Source of the DNA: JANQQZ01 sp039187315
Lineage (GTDB): Bacteria; Planctomycetota; Phycisphaerae; Phycisphaerales; UBA1924
Direction: 5' to 3'
Length of the DNA stretch: 10,682 nt
Assembly: GCA_039187315.1 (NCBI GenBank)
Contig: JBCCZQ010000089.1
Location: 1-10,682, forward strand
Below, piece by piece: positions 1 to 6,687 of the stretch. The notes beneath the pieces are model-generated. The model had not been told where the DNA came from. It did not search any database and saw only the letters and a program-made list of their open reading frames with translations. A program made the position numbers and the translations under genes. Every line of letters starts with the position of its first letter. The first letter of the stretch is position 1.

Positions 1-485
1 GCGCCGCGGGCGGCATCGAGGGCCGAGGCGGTTCGGATCATGGCTTCGCCGGCGAGGCCGGTCGCATCGAACGCTTCGGTGAACCGCTGCCGCGCCGCGG
101 CGACCGTGCCGGCATCGCGGGTGAGCAGGCGCGCGACAAGACCACCGAATCGCGATTGCCCATCGGCCGCGCCGGTGTCGATGATGGTCACAGCGAGGCC
201 ACCGTGGCGTCGCTGGATTTCTTCGAGGATGTCGCGGACGCGTCGGACCGATGAAGGGTCCCGGCCTGGTGCGCTCAGCCGGGTTGCAAGGACGACCTCC
301 GTGCCGGGGGGGGCGTCGGCGAGGACGGCATTCGTCCTGGGTGCAAGCTTCAGATCGCCCGTCGAGGTGACATCGAACCGGGGCATGCGCGGGCCGAGCA
401 GGAGGGCAGCTGAGATGGCGATCCCTGCGGCGAGCGCGAGCCCGGTGAGCGTGAGCGCCCAGTTGGTGATGCGTGCGGCTCTCAT
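1..485 (-). CDS. GldG-type ABC transporter auxiliary protein, N-terminal part (partial)
   Basis: The frame begins with ATG at 485-483 and stays open to the window edge, giving about 161 residues; the C-terminus is missing. The sequence shows a short basic N-terminus and one hydrophobic segment (about residues 8-30), then an extracytoplasmic region. There the stretch RFDVTSTGDLKLAPRTNAVL, followed by a beta strand (TEVVLATRL), resembles the start of GldG/ABC_transp_aux proteins, where a 'D-T-...-Y-T-L-S-P-T' segment precedes a strand and a helix. A helix (RRVRDILEEIQRR) and a strand (LAVTIIDTG) follow, as expected for that fold. The start codon overlaps the permease stop codon (ATGA), so the gene is the third member of the ABC operon. 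In the family this protein is membrane-anchored and partners the ATPase and permease; its substrate is unknown. The assignment rests on context plus weak motif similarity. Confidence 0.7.
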   Translation of the reverse strand, partial: MRAARITNWALTLTGLALAAGIAISAALLLGPRMPRFDVTSTGDLKLAPRTNAVLADAPPGTEVVLATRLSAPGRDPSSVRRVRDILEEIQRRHGGLAVTIIDTGAADGQSRFGGLVARLLTRDAGTVAAARQRFTEAFDATGLAGEAMIRTASALDAARG

Positions 486-1216
486 CGCCACCGCCGCCTT
501 TCGATGGCCACACCGGCCGCGAAGACGAGCCATGCGGTGAAGGCCGTGAAGAAGACGATGTGCCGGAGGTCGATCACGCCGCGTGCGAAGTCGTCGATCC
601 TTCTGCCGGGTGAGGCTGCGGCCAGTGCGCCGGCGAACCGCTCGGGCACGTAGGCGGGGCCGATCGTGGTCGCCAGCACCCAGGCTGTCAGCGTGAGGAC
701 GGTGCCCAGGAAGGCGAGCGTCTGGCTCTCGGTCATCGCGGATGCCAAGAGCCCCAGTGCGACGCAGACGGAGCCGAGCATCGCCAGGCTGAGCATCCCG
801 GCTGCGATGGGTCCCCAGTCTGGCTTGGGTTCGCTCACGGTGCGGAGCAGCCAGGCGTGGATGAGCATGGGCAGGAGCATGCAGCCGGCGAGGGCCATGC
901 CCGCGAGGTACTTGCCCAGCGCCAGCTCCCAGCTCCGGACGGGTGCGCTCAGGACGACTTCCAGCGTGCCCGCGCGCGCTTCCTCGCTGATCAGCCTCAT
1001 GGCGACCGCGGGCGCGACGAGGATGACGATCAGCATCGCGACGCCGAAGACCGGCCGCATGGTCGCGGGCGCTTCGGGCGTGAGCACCGTCAGGGCGAAG
1101 ATCAGCCCGATGAGCAGCTGGAAGACCGCGACGATCAGCCAGCCGATGGGCAGCCGGAACAGGGCCGCGAACTCTCGGACGGCGATGACGCGGATCGCCC
1201 GGAACGAGGCCGTCAT
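482..1216 (-). CDS. ABC-2 type transporter permease (GldF-like)
   Basis: This is a 244-residue inner-membrane protein with six hydrophobic segments, at about residues 22-45, 57-76, 103-124, 136-161, 166-186 and 218-238. After TM2 it carries the typical ABC-2 cytoplasmic motif: EEARAGTLEVVLSAPV at residues 78-93, then WELALGK. The equivalent EExxxGTLExLLtxPV sequence is shared by GldF and NosY-type permeases. It would form the membrane channel with the ATPase encoded just upstream. The ATG at 1216 overlaps the ATPase stop (ATGA) and is preceded by a strong GGAGG seven bases upstream, which fixes the start. Its own stop overlaps the start of the GldG-type gene. The gliding-motility name is inherited from Bacteroidota; in other phyla this class is a general exporter of unknown substrate, so no motility role is claimed. 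Confidence 0.9.
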   Translation of the reverse strand: MTASFRAIRVIAVREFAALFRLPIGWLIVAVFQLLIGLIFALTVLTPEAPATMRPVFGVAMLIVILVAPAVAMRLISEEARAGTLEVVLSAPVRSWELALGKYLAGMALAGCMLLPMLIHAWLLRTVSEPKPDWGPIAAGMLSLAMLGSVCVALGLLASAMTESQTLAFLGTVLTLTAWVLATTIGPAYVPERFAGALAAASPGRRIDDFARGVIDLRHIVFFTAFTAWLVFAAGVAIERRRWR

Positions 1217-2136
1217 GCGTCGGCCTCCAGCTTGTCGAGTACGCGGACGAAGTGGTCTTCCAGCCCGCCCCTGCGGTCGCGAAGCTCGCGGATCTCTCGG
1301 CCCCGGAGCCTGTGCGCCAGCCAGTGGCGGGCCGGGACGTCCGCCTCGGGGGCGTGGTCGAGCGTCAGGCGGGTCCAGCCGGCTTCGAGCGGCTCGAACA
1401 CCGCCTGGGCGCCTTCGAGCAGGCCGCGGCAGGCTTCCGGGTCGAGCAGCACCTCGGCGATGCAGCCCGCCGGCGTGCGGAGGCTATCGAGTGGGTCGTC
1501 GGCCAGCACGCGGCCGCCGGCGATGATGACCACCCGCTGGCAGATCCGCTCGATCTCGCTGAGCACGTGCGAGCAGACGATGACGGTGCGGTCCTGGGCC
1601 AGCTCTCCGATCAGGGATCGGGCCTCGCGGAGCTGAGTGGGGTCGAGGCCGTTGGTCGGCTCGTCGAGGATCAGCACGGGCGGGTCGTGGACGATGGCGG
1701 CGGCCAGGGCGGCCCTCTGGCGGTAGCCCTTGCTCAGGGAGCCCAGGCGGGACCGGCCCCGCTCTGCCGGGAGCCGGCAGCGCTCCATGGCTCGTGCGAC
1801 GGCTTTCCGCCGGTCATCTCCGCTCAGGCCGTGCAGCGACGCATGGTGTCGCAGCATGCCCAGGACGGACATTTCTGTATACAGGGCGGCCGACTCGGGC
1901 AGGTAGCCGATGTTGGTGCGGGCGAGCGTGGGTCGGCGGCGTGCGTCGACGCCCTGGATCGTGATGGAGCCCCGGTCTGGAGTGAGCACTCCGGCGAGCA
2001 TGCGGATGGTGGTGCTCTTGCCCGCGCCGTTGGGCCCGAGCAGGCCGAGGATCTGCCCGGGTGGGACTTCGAGTGAGACACCCCGGACGGCGTGGTTCCG
2101 CCCGTACCAGCGATGGAGATCGTTCGCGACGATCAT
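1213..2136 (-). CDS. ABC transporter ATP-binding protein (GldA/CcmA-like)
   Basis: This 307-residue cytoplasmic ATPase has every nucleotide-binding motif: Walker A GPNGAGKST (residues 34-42), signature LSKGYRQ (134-140), Walker B VLILDE (154-159) followed by PTNGLDP, and the switch histidine H190 in CSHVLSE. The Q-loop position reads GYLPES, with Glu81 in place of glutamine, which is usual in the GldA/CcmA subfamily of drug- and gliding-type exporters. The last 100 or so residues form the variable regulatory tail. It is the first gene of a minus-strand operon with permease and auxiliary protein, and its stop overlaps the permease ATG. No good Shine-Dalgarno precedes its ATG at 2136, which fits a short or unstructured leader. 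It powers export; the substrate cannot be read from the sequence. Confidence 0.95.
   Translation of the reverse strand: MIVANDLHRWYGRNHAVRGVSLEVPPGQILGLLGPNGAGKSTTIRMLAGVLTPDRGSITIQGVDARRRPTLARTNIGYLPESAALYTEMSVLGMLRHHASLHGLSGDDRRKAVARAMERCRLPAERGRSRLGSLSKGYRQRAALAAAIVHDPPVLILDEPTNGLDPTQLREARSLIGELAQDRTVIVCSHVLSEIERICQRVVIIAGGRVLADDPLDSLRTPAGCIAEVLLDPEACRGLLEGAQAVFEPLEAGWTRLTLDHAPEADVPARHWLAHRLRGREIRELRDRRGGLEDHFVRVLDKLEADA
1224..1228 (-). promoter_or_regulatory. Shine-Dalgarno site of the ABC permease gene
   Basis: On the minus strand GGAGG lies seven bases before the ATG at 1216, inside the 3' end of the ATPase gene. It is the clearest ribosome-binding site in the window and supports the permease start even though the two genes overlap by four bases. 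Confidence 0.75.
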
Positions 2137-2275
2137 GGCGTGGAGCGTACGCGGGCCGGGGCGCTCGTTCGCGCGTTGGCCCGAAAACAGTATGTGTAGT
2201 GTGAATTCGCAGACTGATGGCGTGAGGAGCAGGATCCGTCCGTTAGACTCGCCCGAAATGTACCACTAGACCGCT
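2137..2275. promoter_or_regulatory. Divergent intergenic region, putative promoters
   Basis: These 139 bases separate the ABC operon (leftward) from the signalling gene (rightward) and must hold promoters for both unless transcription starts farther away. A patch at 2181-2210 is clearly AT-richer than its surroundings (13 G/C of 30). For the rightward gene a weak sigma70-like pair can be drawn: GTGAGG at 2222-2227, a 16-base spacer, then TAGACT at 2244-2249, which matches four of six -10 bases. This would give a very short leader. A purine-rich GAGGAGCAGGA lies at 2224-2234 but is too far from the start codon at 2276 to serve as its ribosome-binding site. For the leftward operon only a poor -10-like CATACT (minus strand, near 2188-2193) is visible. 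No clear operator palindrome or riboswitch was seen. Confidence 0.35.
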
Positions 2276-3973
2276 ATGGCAGACGTGCGAACGAAGATCG
2301 TCATCCTGGCCACGCCGAGCGCCGCGACGCGAGAGCTCGCCTCGATGCTGGGCGATCGGTGCGAGCTGATCTTCGCGGACTGCCTCGGTCCTGAGAACGC
2401 GGATGCGTCGTTCGTGATCATGCCGGCGGACCCGGGGAGCCTGGGGACGACCGGGCTGGGTGATCGCGAGCGGGACACGCTGCTCGGTTCGGTTGGCGAG
2501 GCGATCTGCCTTGTTACCGCGCAGGGCAAGCTGCTCTGGGGAAACCGGCTGTTTGGCGGCTTCGACGAGCCGATGCAGAGGAAGCTGATCGACGCCGCCG
2601 CCAGGGCGGCGTCTTCGTTTGAAGGCCGGCCTGTCTCGGGTACCGACGGCGAGTTGCTCACACGGGCGGAGGTCGAGTCGGACGAAGGACGGCTGTACGA
2701 ACTGGTCGTCACGCCCATGCGATCGGACGAGACGAGCGCGTGCGGCGACCGAGCGGTCGGTGTGGTCCGCGATATCACCGAGGCCGTCCAGGCCAAGCGG
2801 AAGATCGGCGCGATCGATGAGGCCGGCAGCGCGCTGGCCCGTCTGGATCCGGACACGGTCCGGAGCATGAACGCGGTCGAGCGGTTGCGTCTGCTCGAGG
2901 AGCGGATCGTCAAGGCCTCGCACGACCTGCTGAATTACGATCATTTCGGCATCCGGCTGATCGACCAGCACACGAGCCGGCTCGAGATGGTCATGAGCGA
3001 CGGTTTCCCCGAGTCGGCGGTCGAGCTTGAGCTCTATCCGGCTGAGGAGGGCAACGGCGTGATTGGCTACGTCGCGGCGACGGGCGAGCCGTACATCTGC
3101 CGCGACACGGCGGCGGACGAGCGGTTCTTGCCTGGCGCGACCGGCGCGCGCTCTTCGATGACCGTGCCGCTGAAGATCCAGGACCGAGTCATCGGCGTGC
3201 TGGACATCGAGTCCATGGAACCGGATGCCTTTGGCGATACGGACCTGCAGTTCGCGGTGATCTTTGCTCGGTATGTCGCGATCGCGCTCCAGACGCTGGA
3301 CATGCTCGTGATCGAGCGGTCCGCGACCGGGCAGACGATCACAAGCCGGTTCGAGGGCGAGCTGGACGATCCGCTGCAGGACATACTCAAGGAGGTCGAG
3401 GAGCTCTCGTCGGAGCAGCTCGACCCCGCGTCGGCTGCGCACGTCGACCGCATCCGTGCCGATGTGCAATCGATCCGCGAACGGATGCAGGCGGTGGCGA
3501 GGGGGCCGAACACGCTGCTCGGGGCCACGCGGTCTGCTGGGGATACCAAGCACGACCCGCTCCTGGCGGGCAAGCGGGTGCTTATTGCCGATGACCAGGC
3601 GCAGATCCGCAACATGATCGCGGATGTGCTGACCCGTCGCGGGTGTGAGACCTTGGTCTGCGACACTGGGCAGGCCGCGATCAACGAGCTCGACGCCTCG
3701 ACCGCGGACGGGCACCTGCCCTTCGACGCGGTGATCACCGATATCTCGATGCCCGATCGCAACGGCTACGAGATTTTCAGCGTGGCCCGCGGGGTGATGC
3801 CCGAGCAGGCGATCATCTTGATGACCGGCTTCGGGTACGATCCGCACCATTCGATCGTGCGCGCGTCGCAGCATGGCATGAAGAACGTGCTCTACAAGCC
3901 GTTCCAGGCATCGCGGCTGATCGACGAGGTACGCCGGGCCTTCGGCGGCGAGTCGACGTCATCAGAGGGCTGA
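2276..3973 (+). CDS. PAS-GAF-pseudo-DHp-receiver signalling protein
   Basis: This 565-residue soluble protein has no membrane segment. Residues 1-60 are an unassigned alpha/beta stretch, perhaps a worn receiver-like fold. Residues 68-170 look like a PAS domain ending in VVRDITEAVQ. Residues 205-342 are a GAF sensor domain (GVIGYVAATGEPYICRDT, then VPLKIQDRVIGVLDIES). Residues 355-412 are two helices resembling the HisKA dimerisation domain, but the H-box reads EGELDDPLQDIL with Gly361 where the phospho-histidine should be. No HATPase_c domain follows. Residues 432-552 are a complete receiver: D439/D440, phospho-acceptor D489, T517 and K541 (YKPF). It therefore cannot autophosphorylate and probably takes phosphate from another kinase or acts as a scaffold. 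An in-frame TAG at 2267-2269 bars extension upstream, so ATG 2276 is the earliest start; it lacks a Shine-Dalgarno. It is divergent from the ABC operon. The signal sensed and the partner are unknown. Confidence 0.85.
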   Translation: MADVRTKIVILATPSAATRELASMLGDRCELIFADCLGPENADASFVIMPADPGSLGTTGLGDRERDTLLGSVGEAICLVTAQGKLLWGNRLFGGFDEPMQRKLIDAAARAASSFEGRPVSGTDGELLTRAEVESDEGRLYELVVTPMRSDETSACGDRAVGVVRDITEAVQAKRKIGAIDEAGSALARLDPDTVRSMNAVERLRLLEERIVKASHDLLNYDHFGIRLIDQHTSRLEMVMSDGFPESAVELELYPAEEGNGVIGYVAATGEPYICRDTAADERFLPGATGARSSMTVPLKIQDRVIGVLDIESMEPDAFGDTDLQFAVIFARYVAIALQTLDMLVIERSATGQTITSRFEGELDDPLQDILKEVEELSSEQLDPASAAHVDRIRADVQSIRERMQAVARGPNTLLGATRSAGDTKHDPLLAGKRVLIADDQAQIRNMIADVLTRRGCETLVCDTGQAAINELDASTADGHLPFDAVITDISMPDRNGYEIFSVARGVMPEQAIILMTGFGYDPHHSIVRASQHGMKNVLYKPFQASRLIDEVRRAFGGESTSSEG

Positions 3974-3997
3974 ACGCTCAGTCGCTCAGATCCTTTG
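3974..3997. other. Convergent intergenic spacer
   Basis: Only 24 bases separate the stop codons of the rightward signalling gene and leftward prmC. The spacer contains a tandem CGCTCAG TCGCTCAG repeat but no GC-rich hairpin followed by a T run in either direction. Transcripts from the two sides probably overlap at their 3' ends, or termination is Rho-dependent or lies inside the genes. Confidence 0.5.
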
Positions 3998-4915
3998 TCA
4001 GACGACCTCGTGCCTGATCACGCGGGGGTGCTGTTCCAGGTCGTTCAGGACGCTGGTCGCTCCGTCGTGGCCCGCTTGTCCGGGTAGCGTGCGCGCGGCT
4101 GCTGCGGTCGAGGCGGCAACCTCGACGAGCACGAGCCCGCCGGGTTTGACGAGCCGTGGGCCCTCTGCGAGCAGCGGTCGCACGACCGCGAGGCCGTCCA
4201 TGCCCCCGCGCAGCGCCATCGTCGGCTCGTGGTTGCGTACGTTGGGTGCGACCGCGTCCCATTCGCTGTCGGGGATGTAGGGCGGGTTCGAAACGAGGAA
4301 GTCGAGCTCGCCGAGCTGGCCGGCCGTCGGGTGGTCGGTCAGGGCGTCGAGCAGATCGCCGGGGACGAACTCGATCCGATCGTTCAGGCCGAGGAGCTCC
4401 GCGTTCTCGCTGGCGACGTCGAGCGCTTCGGCCGAGAGGTCGGTCGCGACGACGCGCGCCCCGGACAGGTTGGAAGCGAGTGCCAGCGCGATCGCGCCCG
4501 AGCCCGTGCCGATATCGGCGATGAGGCAGCCCTCGCCGGTCTTGCCGCCGAAACCGGGGCGGCTCTTGCAATGGTGAAGGACCTGCTCGACGATGGTCTC
4601 GGTGGCGGGCCTCGGGATCAGAACGCGCTGGTCGACACGCAGCCGAAGGCCGAAGAACCAAGCTTCGCCGGTGAGGTACTGCACTGGCTCATGATCGAGC
4701 GCGCGGTGGACCAGGTCGCGGAGCGTGGCGAGCTCGATCGGGCTCGCTGGGCGGTCGGCGTCGGTGTAGAGCTTCATCCGGTCGCAGCCGAGGACGCGCG
4801 AGAGCAGGACATCCGCCGACAAGCGAGGATCGTCGAGGCCTTTCTGCTCGAAGGCGCCGTAGATCCACTCGAGCAGGCGGCGGGTGGTCCAGGTGTTCTG
4901 CGTCGTCCTCGCCAC
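3998..4915 (-). CDS. prmC: Peptide chain release factor N5-glutamine methyltransferase PrmC
   Basis: PrmC (HemK) methylates the glutamine of the GGQ motif in release factors RF1/RF2, using S-adenosylmethionine in the cytoplasm. The 305-residue protein shows the helical N-terminal domain (LLEWIYGAF...SADVLLSRVLG), the linker VQYLTGEAWFFGLRLRVD, the family signature LIPRPATETIVEQVL, SAM-binding motif I (ADIGTGSGAIALALA, from about residue 133) and the catalytic NPPY at residues 210-213. Ala104 sits where most members have Asp or Glu in PRP(D/E)TE, a small departure. The start is GTG at 4915-4913, eight bases after the amidohydrolase stop and with no clear ribosome-binding site; it is supported because family similarity begins around residue 11 and the next in-frame Met is at residue 47. 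It is the last gene of the polA operon. prfA, its common neighbour elsewhere, is not adjacent downstream. Confidence 0.95.
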   Translation of the reverse strand: MARTTQNTWTTRRLLEWIYGAFEQKGLDDPRLSADVLLSRVLGCDRMKLYTDADRPASPIELATLRDLVHRALDHEPVQYLTGEAWFFGLRLRVDQRVLIPRPATETIVEQVLHHCKSRPGFGGKTGEGCLIADIGTGSGAIALALASNLSGARVVATDLSAEALDVASENAELLGLNDRIEFVPGDLLDALTDHPTAGQLGELDFLVSNPPYIPDSEWDAVAPNVRNHEPTMALRGGMDGLAVVRPLLAEGPRLVKPGGLVLVEVAASTAAAARTLPGQAGHDGATSVLNDLEQHPRVIRHEVV

Positions 4916-4923
4916 GTGCGAGT

Positions 4924-6654
4924 TTAGCGGCGGTAGACGCGTTCGCCGTCGATCCAGGTCTCCAGCACGATCGTGCCCGGGATGTCCTCGGCGTGGCCGA
5001 TGACGATGTCGCGGTCGATGACGATGAAGTCAGCACGCTTGCCTGGCTCGATCGAGCCGAGGCGGTGCTCGTCGAACGAGGCGTAGGCGGCATCGATCGT
5101 CATGCTCCGGATGGCTTCCTCGCGGGTCATGCGTTCCTCGGGGCGCCACCCGCCGGCGGGCTCGCCCGCGAGGTTCTGACGGGTCACGGCGGCGTACAGG
5201 CCGAGGAACGGGTTGTGGCTCTCGACGGGGAAGTCGCTCCCGCCCGCAACAACTGCGCCGGTGTCGAGCAGCGAACGCCAGGCGTATGCGCCCGCGGCCC
5301 GTTCCACGCCGACGCGGTCCTCGATCCAGCGCATGTCGCTCGTGCAGTGCGTGGGCTGCATGCTGGCAATGATGCCGAGCGCGGCGAAGCGTGGGATGTC
5401 GGCGGGCGCGAGCAGCTGTGCGTGCTCGATGCGGAAGCGGCGATCCTGTCGAATCAAGCGGCCTGGGAACTCCTTGCTTTCCACTTGGCCGTCAGAGATG
5501 TTGGATGTGATATGGCCATCAGCAACACCGACATAGTCGTCTCGTAGCGCTGTCTCGTAGGCGTTCAAAATCTCGCGGTTGGCCCGGTCGCCGATGGCGT
5601 GAGTGCAGAGCTGGTAGCCGTGCTGGCGCGCGTGCTTGGCGGCTCGTTCGATGTCGGCCGGATCGGTCACGGCGAGCCCGGTGTAGGGGGCGCCGTCATC
5701 GCCGGTCGGCTTATCGGCGTACGGCTCGAGGAGCCATGCGCCGCGGCTGCCCATGGCGCCGTCGGCGTAGGCCTTGCAGGCGGCCATGCTGAACCGCTCG
5801 CCGCGGTAGGGCTCGTTTTGCTCGAACCACTTCGCGGCATAGACGAGCGACATCATCCCGGTGATGCGGATGCTGAGTTCGCCCGATGCTTCGAGCTGCT
5901 TGTAGAGCTGGGTCATGCTCGGATCGACGCCAGCGTCGTGCACACCGGTGAGCCCGGCCGCGAGGCAGAGCCGCTGCGCTGCGAGAAGCATCGCGCGCGG
6001 GTCGCCCTGGGCTTCGTCAGGGATGGCGTGCGTGACGAGCGCCTCGGCGGCGTCGACGAAGACGCCGGTCGGTTCGCCCGACTCACCGCGGACGATCAGA
6101 CCGCCGGCGGGCGATTCGCTCGACTCGCTGACGCCGGCCGTGCGCATGGCGTGCTCGTTGGCCAGGGTGGCGTGGCCGTCAACGCGTGACAAGGAGACCG
6201 GGTGATCCGGCACGGCGTCGGATAGCTCGCGGTGGTGGGGCAGCTCTCGCTCGGGCCAGCTTTCGTGGTCCCAGCCGTGGCCCAGGATCCACGTACCGGG
6301 CTGGATGGCCGAGGCCCGCTCGGCGACGCGCTCGATGACCTGCGTATAGGACGTTGTTCCGGCGAGGTCGATGACGCCGACTTCGAGCTGGCCCAGCCCG
6401 GCCATGTGGCCGTGAGCGTCGATCAGCCCGGGCAGGACGACGGCACCGCCCAGGTCGATGACCCGAGTTGTATCGCCCGCGATGGCGCGGACCTCACGGT
6501 TGGTGCCGACGAGCGCGAAGGCGCCGTTGTCGATGGCGAACGCCTCGGCTGTGGCGAAGCCCTCGTCCACGGTGTAGACGGTTGCGTTGAGCACGAGGGT
6601 GTCGGGCTGGGCGTGTGATGTGAAGGCCAGCAGGCAGGCAAGCAGTATTCGCAT
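4924..6654 (-). CDS. Secreted amidohydrolase, YtcJ/Amidohydro_3 family
   Basis: This 576-residue metal-dependent hydrolase begins with a short Sec-type signal peptide (RILLACLLAFTSHA, likely cut after Ala15), so it should act outside the cytoplasm. The family landmarks are in order: N-terminal beta-sandwich strand (LVLNATVYTVD), metal-binding H81-G-H83 in LPGLIDAHGH, DGHATLANE, GVHDAG, the lysine region KAYADGAMGSRG (K294), CTHAIGD (H352), RIEHAQ (H411), GGSDFP (D474), and the C-terminal LGSIEPGKRADFIVID closing the sandwich. Known relatives hydrolyse amides, formamides or similar bonds, but the substrate here cannot be named. Residues about 373-403 are an unusual insertion of lower GC content between the two metal-site motifs. 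The gene lies 33 bases after polA and eight before prmC, so it is probably cotranscribed. No Shine-Dalgarno is evident; the signal peptide supports the ATG at 6654. Confidence 0.9.
   Translation of the reverse strand: MRILLACLLAFTSHAQPDTLVLNATVYTVDEGFATAEAFAIDNGAFALVGTNREVRAIAGDTTRVIDLGGAVVLPGLIDAHGHMAGLGQLEVGVIDLAGTTSYTQVIERVAERASAIQPGTWILGHGWDHESWPERELPHHRELSDAVPDHPVSLSRVDGHATLANEHAMRTAGVSESSESPAGGLIVRGESGEPTGVFVDAAEALVTHAIPDEAQGDPRAMLLAAQRLCLAAGLTGVHDAGVDPSMTQLYKQLEASGELSIRITGMMSLVYAAKWFEQNEPYRGERFSMAACKAYADGAMGSRGAWLLEPYADKPTGDDGAPYTGLAVTDPADIERAAKHARQHGYQLCTHAIGDRANREILNAYETALRDDYVGVADGHITSNISDGQVESKEFPGRLIRQDRRFRIEHAQLLAPADIPRFAALGIIASMQPTHCTSDMRWIEDRVGVERAAGAYAWRSLLDTGAVVAGGSDFPVESHNPFLGLYAAVTRQNLAGEPAGGWRPEERMTREEAIRSMTIDAAYASFDEHRLGSIEPGKRADFIVIDRDIVIGHAEDIPGTIVLETWIDGERVYRR
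5446..5538 (-). other. Low-GC insertion inside the amidohydrolase
   Basis: These bases encode about 31 residues (373-403, rich in D, G, S, V and I) between NAYETALR and the metal-site motif RIEHAQ. In relatives this gap is, from memory, only about ten residues. Positions 5461-5540 hold 42 G/C of 80 (52%), whereas a block in the same gene, 5701-5760, holds 45 of 60 (75%). The frame stays open through it, so it is an in-frame surface loop near the active site rather than a gene break. Confidence 0.5.
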
Positions 6655-6687
6655 GCCAGCAATGTAGCACGCCGACGCTGGGTCGCA

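Noticed and set aside
2243..3874. Open frame of 543 codons on the minus strand opposite the signalling gene
   Set aside because: It is R/D/H/L-rich with no recognisable domain, while the opposite strand encodes clear GAF and receiver motifs. Long antisense frames are expected at this GC content.
3974..3997. Possible bidirectional terminator between the convergent genes
   Set aside because: Only a short direct repeat (CGCTCAG twice) and no stable hairpin or T tract.
6630..6654. Lipobox-like LLAC at the amidohydrolase N-terminus
   Set aside because: The cysteine is residue 7, leaving too short an n- and h-region for a lipoprotein signal; a Sec signal cut after Ala15 fits better.
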